Positions 1-6,717 of a DNA stretch of 20,436 bases are shown piece by piece. The notes under the pieces are model-generated. The model made no database searches and was not told where the DNA came from. It saw only the letters and a list, made by a program, of their open reading frames with translations. Made by a program: the position numbers and the translations under genes. The DNA is from a virus, in the IMG/VR virus record IMGVR_UViG_3300009550_000076, positions 1 to 20,436 of that record, one strand, 5' to 3'. Every line of letters starts with the position of its first letter. Positions within the stretch are counted from its first letter, which is position 1.

Positions 1-2
1 AA

Positions 3-512
3 TTAAAGAGTGAAGCCGATGATTTTTATTTAACTATCTTACAAAATTTAATGGGAGAAGATGGAATAAAAAATCTAGCAGTAAGATCTATCCTGCCTTC
101 TTTTAATAATCATATACTTTTAATGGGGAGGGAAATGGGAATTCCTTTTGGTATTAGGTTTGATGAAAAGTTTTATTGTACCCTTCATCATTTAGGAACT
201 GAAATTAGTCCAAAGACATTAAGCACAGGTGAAAAGAAGAAAGTAGATTTTGTAATTATTATGGCATTAATGAAAATGATTAAAGTTAGGTTCCCATCTT
301 TAAATATTTTATTTTTAGATGAAATATTTTCTTCAATAGATTCCGATGGTGTATATCATATAATTAATATCTTACATGATACAATACAAGATATAGGTCT
401 TAATACTTTTGTAATTAATCATACAGTACTGCCTAGTGAATATTTTGATAAAAAATTAGAAATAACTAAAGATGCAGGCTTTAGTGAATTTACAATTGAA
501 ACTATTGGATAA
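3..512 (+). CDS. 46: gp46-like recombination endonuclease subunit (Rad50/SbcC ATPase), C-terminal part
   Basis: This is the 3' end of a gene that enters from the left edge; the frame is open from base 3, so the ATG at 51 is internal. It shows the C-terminal half of an SMC/Rad50-type ATPase. An ABC signature LSTGEKKK lies at about 219-242, a Walker B strand ILFLDE at about 306-323, and a D-loop SSID follows directly. In T4, gp46 pairs with the nuclease gp47 to resect double-strand ends for recombination-dependent replication; that role is family knowledge. The Walker A half and the gp47 gene lie outside the window. The order signature-Walker B-D-loop and the short C-terminal lobe are typical of gp46/SbcC. 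A candidate promoter for the next gene overlaps the stop region. Confidence 0.85.
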   Translation, partial: LKSEADDFYLTILQNLMGEDGIKNLAVRSILPSFNNHILLMGREMGIPFGIRFDEKFYCTLHHLGTEISPKTLSTGEKKKVDFVIIMALMKMIKVRFPSLNILFLDEIFSSIDSDGVYHIINILHDTIQDIGLNTFVINHTVLPSEYFDKKLEITKDAGFSEFTIETIG

Positions 513-520
513 ATATAATA
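509..520 (+). promoter_or_regulatory. candidate promoter (ATATAATA) before the gp15-like gene
   Basis: ATATAATA at 513-520 lies in the 31-base gap after gp46 and ends 23 bases before the next ATG. It resembles the AT-rich elements before other genes here. It is a weak match in AT-rich DNA and unproven. Confidence 0.25.
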
Positions 521-543
521 CAAGTAAAAATTAAAGATGACGA

Positions 544-1545
544 ATGTCAGCATATAATCAAGAGTTTAATAAAGACAATACTATACTGCGTTATATTATA
601 GTAGCTCTTTTAGCAGAACTAAAAGATAAAGTCTATTATTATAATCAAATAGATGAAGATACATTAAAGAAAATTCCAGTTCCTTTCTTTTATTCAATTA
701 CAGGAGATGGTAGATTTTTAATGGATAATTTCTTATGGGGAGCTGAAGCTGCAGGTAAAGCTATAGGTGACTATGAATCAGTACCAAGAGGTATTATACA
801 GCTAACAGGAATATCCATAGATTCAGGTAGTCAAACAAATAAGTTTGCTAGAAGTGAGTTTGTTCAAGAATGGGAAGGTATACTAAAAAGCTTTTCGATG
901 GAAACAAATTTTCTTCCACTTAATATGACTTTTGACTGTACCGTTGTATGTTCTTCTAATTTAGAAATGTTGAAAGTCACAGAATCTTTAATGAGTAAAA
1001 TTTATAAAAATACTCTTTTTCAAATTGATCTTGGGATGATGAGAGTGGCTGGTACTTTTGCAGTACCCGAGGATTATCAACAAAACAGATTATTTGAATT
1101 TCAACTAAATGATAAAAAAGAGTGGAGTGTAACATTTCCTCTTGAGGTACAATCATTTATGCCAGTGTTTGAACAAGGTATTTTAATTCCTGAAATAAGT
1201 CTTATGACAAAGGCAGCAATTAAAGCTAATCCTAAAGCATCTGGTGTAGGTATGCTAAGACCAGGTCCTAATAATGAATTAGGTATTTATTTTGGTGGAA
1301 TATTCCAAAAATTTGAATATTCTGAAGAGAGTATATTAAAGTTGCAGCCTAGTGGTATGTTAAGTAATAAAGGATATATTAATCCAGATGCTATACAAAC
1401 TGGGCCTAAGTTTAATGAATCACAAATAACATCAGCTCCAATTGTACCTGAGGATCCAGAAAGCCGTATTTATAGAAATGCTAATTCAGAACCAGATGTA
1501 GAAGAATCTGGATTAGGGAGTGTTGATTCTGGTTTTGATGGATAA
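544..1545 (+). CDS. 15: gp15-like proximal tail sheath stabilizer/tail terminator
   Basis: The 333-residue protein resembles T4 gp15, which caps the contractile tail and connects the sheath to the neck. The resemblance is in layout as recalled, not by alignment. The N-terminus begins with a YNQEF...ILRYI segment followed by IPVPFFYSITGDGRFL, matching the T4 pattern FYNSSFRRYATL...VPITYASKEHFM. A central stretch, IQLTGISID...LPLNMTFDCTV, is followed by an EW-SVTFPLEV segment where T4 has EWSLTFEV. The last 100 residues are Gly/Pro/Ser-rich and look disordered. It is somewhat longer than the roughly 270 residues of T4 gp15. The start ATG follows GACGA with no real ribosome site. Another tail-tip or neck protein remains possible. 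Confidence 0.6.
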   Translation: MSAYNQEFNKDNTILRYIIVALLAELKDKVYYYNQIDEDTLKKIPVPFFYSITGDGRFLMDNFLWGAEAAGKAIGDYESVPRGIIQLTGISIDSGSQTNKFARSEFVQEWEGILKSFSMETNFLPLNMTFDCTVVCSSNLEMLKVTESLMSKIYKNTLFQIDLGMMRVAGTFAVPEDYQQNRLFEFQLNDKKEWSVTFPLEVQSFMPVFEQGILIPEISLMTKAAIKANPKASGVGMLRPGPNNELGIYFGGIFQKFEYSEESILKLQPSGMLSNKGYINPDAIQTGPKFNESQITSAPIVPEDPESRIYRNANSEPDVEESGLGSVDSGFDG

Positions 1546-1563
1546 ACAATTAATCAAAGAGAC

Positions 1564-1577
1564 TTATAATATATAAA
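1564..1577 (+). promoter_or_regulatory. candidate late promoter TTATAATATATAAA
   Basis: A 14-base sequence identical to 6687-6700. Both lie in short intergenic gaps, 19 and 17 bases before an ATG. The core ATATATAAA resembles the T4 late -10 element TATAAATA, and this phage encodes a gp55 late sigma factor. Transcription from here has not been shown. Confidence 0.45.
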
Positions 1578-1596
1578 ACAAATCAAATAGTGTAAT

Positions 1597-3480
1597 ATGG
1601 AAAACACAGTTAACGAAGGACAAACTCAAGTTTATGCCGATGGGGCAATCGATGCTCAACCTGGTGTAAATACTAATGCCCTTTACCTCAATAACCCTAA
1701 GCAACAATTATTGGATATAATTCACGTATTGTTTAGCCAAAGTGGTAGAATGTCAGATATTGACAATGATGGTAAAATTGACCATAGTGGATCTATGACA
1801 GATCAACAGGTTATGACAATCTTAGTAGGAATGGGAATTCCGCAACAGATGGCGATGAGTGGTATTGCTAAATATCGTGAAATGCATAAAGATCAATCAA
1901 ATATATACACTGAAAATAATAATCAAAAAAATCATAACAAAATGAAATTTACATTAACAGACCTATACGAAAACGTTATGGATAGCATTAATGGATTAAA
2001 GGCAATGGATAATGATAATTCCAGAGTTTCGTATTCTGTTAAGGAATCTTTAACTATTTTGGAAGAAGCATTAACTGCATTCCCAATGAAATTAAAAAAT
2101 GCAGATCTTTCTGCAATAAGTGAAGAATTAGAAAACTCGGTTAGCCCAGATCTTAAATTCAGTATTGCAAGAAATCTATATTCTAAATTAGCTCAGTCAA
2201 CCTGGTTAAATCCAGTTTCTGAATTAAGAAATTATATAATGGAATCATACAACAATTCTAAATGGCATTTTAGAATTAGCGAATCTATTGCAAGAACATC
2301 AGACCAAAAAGGAAAATTAATGGAATCATTTAATGCTGATTTAGTTTCTTTGTTAAATGAATCAGATGTAAAATCTAAATTTTCTGTGGTTGCTGCAAAA
2401 CACCCATGGTCAATGGATGCTAAGGCAATCATAAATGAAATGAATGCTGAAGATAAGAAAGTTGCATCTACTGCAAACGGTAAAGTTGTATCTGTTCTTT
2501 CTCCAGTATTAGAATCTGAAGAAGGTTTAACATTCCACTTACATGGAAAGAATTATACTTATAATGGTAAAGACATTACTGAAGCTAATGTAACTGATCC
2601 AAGATTCTTTGATATTACTGAAGGATTAAATATGTTCTCAAGAAATGGAAACATTCTTTCATTACATGGAGAAAATGGTAAATCATTAGAATACAATATT
2701 GCTGAAGGTACTTTAACAATGGGTAAAGTTGATATGAGTAATTACAGTATCATTGAATTAAAAGAAGCTTTATTAGCAACTAATTTCTCTGGTTACAGAA
2801 ATCAATGGCAAAATGATAAAATTTGTAAATTCTTTGAATCGGTTGATTTAATTGCAGAGATGGATAATTTTACAACTATTCAAAATCAAGAATTCTTAGA
2901 TGTATTTTTAACAATGATTGGAGTGAATGAAGGAATTTATATTAATAAAGTAAATCCTGGAATGAAACTAAATGAAATGTCAAAAATTGATACTGCTTCT
3001 GAAACTGTAGAAATAGTAAAAGAATTTATTAACTTTGATGTTTCTCCAATTCTTTCTGAAAGATTAATTGCTGAAGATAATGAAAAAGCAATTGAGGAAA
3101 ACAAAAGAAAAGATCTTACTGATGCAATTTCTTTCCTAGAAGAAAAGAAATCTGAGGTTGAGGCTGCTATTAAAAAGTTAGGTGAAACTGAAGAATTAAC
3201 TGAAGCTCTAAATTTAATAGCTGAAGAATTAAAAGGAAAAGAAAAAGAATTAGCTGATTCATATATTTCTGAAAAAAAAACTAAAGACGACTATTTAAAT
3301 GATGGTTTCGTAGAAGCATCAGTTAAAAAGAACGGACAAGGTTTAAAAAAGAGACAAGAAGTATTAGTTAATGCTGAAGAATATGCTTCTTTAGGTGATG
3401 ATGATTTATTAACAATCATTGTTCCTAAAAATGGTAAAAGTATCGTACTTCCTAAAGAAGATTTAGAAGTTAAGATTTAA
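1597..3480 (+). CDS. large phage protein of unknown function, probable virion component, with EF-hand-like loop and C-terminal coiled coil
   Basis: I do not recognise a family for this 627-residue protein. Residues 54-62, DIDNDGKID, look like the first nine positions of a calcium-binding EF-hand/dockerin loop (Asp at 1, 3, 5 and 9, Gly at 6), but position 12 is Gly rather than the usual acidic residue. Residues 1-115 form a separate segment ending in a low-complexity N/K/Q linker. A new, more regular region starts at Met116 (MKFTLTDLYENV). Residues about 310-385 are beta-rich (GLTFHLHGKNYTYNGKDI...). Residues about 490-560 are Glu/Lys-rich and probably coiled coil. The protein ends with a short beta-like segment (LLTIIVPKNGKSIVLP). 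It lies between a tail gene and a strong terminator and follows a candidate late promoter, which suggests a late, possibly structural product. There is no signal peptide or membrane segment. Confidence 0.75.
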   Translation: MENTVNEGQTQVYADGAIDAQPGVNTNALYLNNPKQQLLDIIHVLFSQSGRMSDIDNDGKIDHSGSMTDQQVMTILVGMGIPQQMAMSGIAKYREMHKDQSNIYTENNNQKNHNKMKFTLTDLYENVMDSINGLKAMDNDNSRVSYSVKESLTILEEALTAFPMKLKNADLSAISEELENSVSPDLKFSIARNLYSKLAQSTWLNPVSELRNYIMESYNNSKWHFRISESIARTSDQKGKLMESFNADLVSLLNESDVKSKFSVVAAKHPWSMDAKAIINEMNAEDKKVASTANGKVVSVLSPVLESEEGLTFHLHGKNYTYNGKDITEANVTDPRFFDITEGLNMFSRNGNILSLHGENGKSLEYNIAEGTLTMGKVDMSNYSIIELKEALLATNFSGYRNQWQNDKICKFFESVDLIAEMDNFTTIQNQEFLDVFLTMIGVNEGIYINKVNPGMKLNEMSKIDTASETVEIVKEFINFDVSPILSERLIAEDNEKAIEENKRKDLTDAISFLEEKKSEVEAAIKKLGETEELTEALNLIAEELKGKEKELADSYISEKKTKDDYLNDGFVEASVKKNGQGLKKRQEVLVNAEEYASLGDDDLLTIIVPKNGKSIVLPKEDLEVKI

Positions 3481-3512
3481 ACTCCATATTACATTCTAGT
3501 TTAATATAATTA

Positions 3513-3550
3513 GAGGACCGATTGAACATTAAACAATCGGTCCTTTTTTG
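3513..3550 (+). terminator. rho-independent terminator
   Basis: A perfect 10-bp stem, GGACCGATTG at 3515-3524 with CAATCGGTCC at 3534-3543, has a 9-base loop and is followed by six T (3544-3549). It closes the unit ending at 3480 and directly precedes the gp55 promoter region. Confidence 0.92.
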
Positions 3551-3564
3551 TATATAATAATAAA
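3551..3564 (+). promoter_or_regulatory. candidate promoter before the gp55 gene
   Basis: TATATAATAATAAA lies directly after the terminator and ends 13 bases before the gp55 ATG at 3578. A terminator followed at once by an AT-rich element marks a transcription-unit boundary. The exact element is a guess. Confidence 0.35.
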
Positions 3565-3577
3565 TAAATCAAAGTTA

Positions 3578-3943
3578 ATGGCAAGAAAAAGAAATTATTT
3601 AAATAATAGAGACCTCCTTGAGCAGATCGTTATATCTAAAGAACAAGGAGAGTTAACACCGAAGGCGTTAGAATTTTTGATGCTATTAGCTGATAAGTGT
3701 TCTAGAAAATTAACATATAGAAATCCAGAAGATAGGCAAGATTGTATTGCTTATGCTTATATGGATCTTTATAGATATTGGAGAAATTTTAATCCAGAAA
3801 AAAGTACTAATGCATTTGCTTATTTTACTGAAATAGCAAAAAGAGGATTTGCAAAAGGTTGGAATAAATTACATCCTAAGAAATATCATGGCACAGTTTC
3901 AATTAATGGAAGTGCTGATAGTGAAGGTATCTATACAATATAA
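3578..3943 (+). CDS. 55: gp55-like late-transcription sigma factor
   Basis: This 121-residue protein matches T4 gp55, the small sigma-like factor that directs host RNA polymerase to phage late promoters. The N-terminus RNYLNNRDLLEQIV lines up with the T4 start YNYVNNKELLQAII. Further on, DCIAYAYMDLYRYWRNFNPE, then AFAYFTEIAKRGFAKGWNK, reproduces the sigma region-2 helices seen in gp55. I place the start at the ATG at 3578. A TTG ten codons upstream lies inside the terminator T-tract and is unlikely. The protein is about 60 residues shorter than T4 gp55, losing mainly C-terminal sequence. In T4 the C-terminal tip binds the sliding clamp; here the end is EGIYTI, which might do the same. gp4 follows after 8 bases. 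Confidence 0.85.
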   Translation: MARKRNYLNNRDLLEQIVISKEQGELTPKALEFLMLLADKCSRKLTYRNPEDRQDCIAYAYMDLYRYWRNFNPEKSTNAFAYFTEIAKRGFAKGWNKLHPKKYHGTVSINGSADSEGIYTI

Positions 3944-3951
3944 AATGTTAA

Positions 3952-4428
3952 ATGAGTATAAAGAAGGTAAAGCCTACTGTAAAATCAGGATTTAAACAAG
4001 GTTATTATAAACCAAAATTTCCTCAAAAGTACAGAGGAGAAGGTCCTATCATATACAGGAGTAGTTGGGAAAGAAAATTTTGTCATTGGTGCGATCATAA
4101 TGAAGATGTGATTTACTGGATATCTGAACCTTTCTCTATACCTTACTTTAATCTTTTGGATAATAAATTTCATAAGTATTATCCTGACTTTTTCTTTAAA
4201 ATGAAAAAGGGAGATACAACACAAGAATATGTAGTAGAGATAAAACCTAAAGCACAATTAACTAAACCAAAAGAACCTAAAAGAAAAACCGCAAAAGCAA
4301 TGAAAAATTTTAAATATGCGTATGAATCGTATGTTAGAAATTTATGTAAGACTAATGCGTTAAATAAAATGGCAAAAGAAAGGAACTGTAAAGTAATGTT
4401 ATTAACAGAAGATTCAAAATTATTCTAA
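3952..4428 (+). CDS. 4: gp4-like head completion protein, PD-(D/E)xK nuclease fold
   Basis: The 158-residue protein closely follows T4 gp4 (also called gp50), needed to complete filled heads before tail joining. The hallmark YRSSWERKFCHWCD (residues 35-48) corresponds to T4 YRSNWEKFFFEWLD. IPYFN, KYYPDFFF and EYVVEIKPK follow in the same order. Glu40, Asp79, Glu96 and Lys98 fit the active-site pattern of TnsA-like PD-(D/E)xK endonucleases (inference from motif spacing). The C-terminus LLTEDSKLF matches the T4 RILTEDGL. Its stop overlaps the next start by one base (TAATG), so translation of the two is probably coupled. Confidence 0.9.
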   Translation: MSIKKVKPTVKSGFKQGYYKPKFPQKYRGEGPIIYRSSWERKFCHWCDHNEDVIYWISEPFSIPYFNLLDNKFHKYYPDFFFKMKKGDTTQEYVVEIKPKAQLTKPKEPKRKTAKAMKNFKYAYESYVRNLCKTNALNKMAKERNCKVMLLTEDSKLF

Positions 4429-5006
4429 TGGCTTTAATTGGACAATTCACAGACGATTTAGATATTTACCTTACAGATTATAAAGGTAGGTCTGGTGCAT
4501 CTAAACAATCAGAGTTAGATATACCTAGAGTTAGTGCCACGGCTGATGGTGTTTTAAATCCTGGCCAAATGTATTGTTTTAATTATTATACTACAGATGA
4601 AATCTTTTATGATACAAAACCATTAGTAATAGGATTAGGTGAATCTGATAATGGTCATCAATTAGGAATTAATTTACACTATATGCCTTATGAAGCTAGG
4701 ATTCCTTTTTTAACTGAACTTACAGTGTCTTTACAGACTCAAATAGCATCATTAACAAAAGGAACTGCTTTAGGTAATCCTGATCAACAGAAACCTATTA
4801 CAGCATTTAAGTGGGATTTTGTTAAGAGAGCTTACGGAAAGAAATATAATTTAACTTACTGCACAAGGCAGTATATAATAAAGAAAATGAAAAATCCTTA
4901 TGTCTTAGGATATGAAGATTGGTATGTTGGGGCTGTTAATAATGAAAACCAATTTTATGGTGGAAATATTAACCAAGCTCAAGCATTATACTATAAGAAT
5001 ATATAA
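4428..5006 (+). CDS. conserved-looking phage protein, probable virion/assembly component, function unknown
   Basis: The 192-residue protein starts on the last base of the gp4 stop. It has a compact pattern: GQMYCFNYYTTD, then FYDTKPLVIGLG, then GHQLGINLHYMPYEARIPFL, with a basic aromatic C-terminal half (KKYNLTYCTRQYIIKKM). My impression is that unnamed proteins of T4-like cyanophages share the Y-D-PLVI-G-LG-N-HY-P-R arrangement, but I cannot name a function. It lies between head-completion protein gp4 and portal gp20 and is probably co-translated with gp4, so a role in head or neck assembly is plausible. In T4 the neighbours of gene 4 are 2 and 53, but I see no convincing match to either. 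There is no signal peptide or membrane helix. Confidence 0.75.
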   Translation: MALIGQFTDDLDIYLTDYKGRSGASKQSELDIPRVSATADGVLNPGQMYCFNYYTTDEIFYDTKPLVIGLGESDNGHQLGINLHYMPYEARIPFLTELTVSLQTQIASLTKGTALGNPDQQKPITAFKWDFVKRAYGKKYNLTYCTRQYIIKKMKNPYVLGYEDWYVGAVNNENQFYGGNINQAQALYYKNI

Positions 5007-5007
5007 A
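4999..5007 (+). promoter_or_regulatory. candidate late promoter ATATATAAA before portal gene
   Basis: ATATATAAA ends 19 bases before the portal ATG, the same spacing as at 1569-1577. It overlaps the stop of the preceding gene (TAA 5004-5006), so the composition is partly constrained by coding. Confidence 0.4.
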
Positions 5008-5026
5008 CTAATAATAAAAATAGATT

Positions 5027-6673
5027 ATGGCAGGTTTTACAGATAGAAGAGGTCCTTTAAGTACTGGGAATCCAGTAAGAAGGCTTCTAAAAGATCTTTC
5101 TAATTTAGGAATGGCATATGATGATATGATCATTCGTAATTCACGTGCAGTAGGTTTTACTGAAAATCAAATGGGTTATTCATTTAATCCAATGGGATCT
5201 GATAGTGATGATATGTATGGAGCATTTGCTGCACTTTCATTAACTGATACCAATATGAAGAAAAATATTTCTTTCTTCGATACGGATTATATTAGAAAAA
5301 GAGATCAACTTAGAACATTTGCAGTACAAGATGAAATAGAAGATATCTTAGATGTATTAACAGATGAAGCAATTGTTTTTGATGAATCTAATTATATGGC
5401 TTATGCTGAATTTAATGGTCATATTGGTGAATCAATAGAAGAAGAGATTGCAGATGTATATAATAATATCTACAATTACTTTGGGTTTAATGATTCAGTA
5501 GCACCGTGGAATTATTTTAGAAAATGGTTAATTGATGGTTATCTTGCTTTTGAAATTGTTTATAATGATAAACAAACAGAGATTATAGGATTTAAAGAAT
5601 TAGATCCTGTATCATTAATGCCAGGTATTGATACCGATGATGGTAAAAAAGTTTGGATCCAATATAAAGGTGAAGGTGCAAAAGAAAGGACATTATGGGA
5701 TTCTCAAATAATTTATATTTCATATTCTTCAATTAATTCTCCAATGAGAATATCTTATGTTGAAAGATTAATAAGATCTTTTAACCTTTTAAGAATCATG
5801 GAACATAGTAGAATTATCTGGGCTGTATCTAATGCTTCATTCAAAACCCAATTTACAATCCCAGTTGGTGGTAAATCAAAAACCAGAGCAAAACAATCAT
5901 TAGCTACTTTAATGAACTCATATCGTGAGGTTGTAGACTTTAACTTTGAGAGTGGTGAAATTCAAACCAATGGTAAACCAATGATGCCGTTTAACAAGGA
6001 GTATTGGTTACCTTCTAAAGATGGTGAATCACCAGAGATTACTACATTAGGTGGTGATGGACCAGATCTAGGAGATACTGAATCTTTAAAATACTTTTCA
6101 GATAAATTACAACTAGCTTCTAAGATTCCATTTTCTAGATTTGATAGGGAAGGTGGTAATACTTATGATATGGAGGCAAGCGGTATGTTAAGAGATGAAA
6201 TTAAATTTGGTAGATTTATTTCAAGATTAAGATCAATATGGCAAGAAATATTAGTTAAGCCTGTATATCTTCAAATGTGTCTTAATCATCCTGAATTAAA
6301 AAATGATATTGCATTTAAAGCAGGATTAGGATTAAACTTTATGAAAGATAATGTTTTTGAAGAAATGAAAGAAATGGAACTCCAAACAAAACGTGTAGAT
6401 TTTATTGGTAATCTAAAAACACAATTAAGTACAATGACTGCTGAAATGGAGGAAATACCATATTTTGATTTAGGATTCTTAATTAAGAGATATGGTGGAT
6501 TTACACGTGATGATATTAAAGCAAATGCCCGAGCTAAAGAACGTACTGAGTTAGAAGCAGAAGGGTATTCGCAAGAAGATATAGAAAAGATTCTTTTAGG
6601 TGCAAACAAGAAGGATTTTAAACCTGAAGAGAAATCTGATGGGATGGATGAAGACCCATTGGCCGGAATCTAA
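5027..6673 (+). CDS. 20: portal vertex protein gp20
   Basis: The 548-residue protein is a T4-type portal, the dodecameric ring at the head vertex through which DNA is packaged and ejected. T4 gp20 has 524 residues. Supporting stretches are AVQDEIEDILDVLTDEAIVFDE (residues about 99-120), RKWLIDGYLAFEIVYND, IIGFKELDPVSLMPGI, the clip/stem region MEHSRIIWAVSNASFKTQFTIPVG, and LQLASKIPFSRFDREGGNTYDMEASGMLRDEIKFGRFI. The N-terminus is Gly/Arg/Pro-rich and probably flexible. The C-terminus is acidic and ends DEDPLAGI. Downstream come the protease/scaffold and capsid genes in the T4 order 20-21-22-23. The start at 5027 follows an A-rich leader with no Shine-Dalgarno. Confidence 0.95.
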   Translation: MAGFTDRRGPLSTGNPVRRLLKDLSNLGMAYDDMIIRNSRAVGFTENQMGYSFNPMGSDSDDMYGAFAALSLTDTNMKKNISFFDTDYIRKRDQLRTFAVQDEIEDILDVLTDEAIVFDESNYMAYAEFNGHIGESIEEEIADVYNNIYNYFGFNDSVAPWNYFRKWLIDGYLAFEIVYNDKQTEIIGFKELDPVSLMPGIDTDDGKKVWIQYKGEGAKERTLWDSQIIYISYSSINSPMRISYVERLIRSFNLLRIMEHSRIIWAVSNASFKTQFTIPVGGKSKTRAKQSLATLMNSYREVVDFNFESGEIQTNGKPMMPFNKEYWLPSKDGESPEITTLGGDGPDLGDTESLKYFSDKLQLASKIPFSRFDREGGNTYDMEASGMLRDEIKFGRFISRLRSIWQEILVKPVYLQMCLNHPELKNDIAFKAGLGLNFMKDNVFEEMKEMELQTKRVDFIGNLKTQLSTMTAEMEEIPYFDLGFLIKRYGGFTRDDIKANARAKERTELEAEGYSQEDIEKILLGANKKDFKPEEKSDGMDEDPLAGI

Positions 6674-6686
6674 AAACTATCAAGAG

Positions 6687-6700
6687 TTATAATATATAAA
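6687..6700 (+). promoter_or_regulatory. candidate late promoter TTATAATATATAAA before protease/scaffold gene
   Basis: Identical over 14 bases to 1564-1577 and placed 17 bases before the ATG at 6718 in a 44-base intergenic gap. This is the best-supported instance of the shared motif. Confidence 0.45.
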
Positions 6701-6717
6701 TCAAATAAACTAGAAAG

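Noticed and set aside
3548-3577. TTG start extending the gp55 gene upstream by ten codons
   Set aside because: The TTG lies in the T-tract of a strong terminator, the added residues are low-complexity, and similarity to gp55 begins just after the ATG at 3578.
4428-5006. Assignment as T4 baseplate wedge gp53
   Set aside because: Size and position next to gp4 fit, but the sequence shares none of the gp53 features I can recall, such as its aromatic YWVLLMCND segment.
6286-6609. Antisense open frame of about 100 codons within the portal gene
   Set aside because: It is a shadow of portal coding; no family features and no leader.
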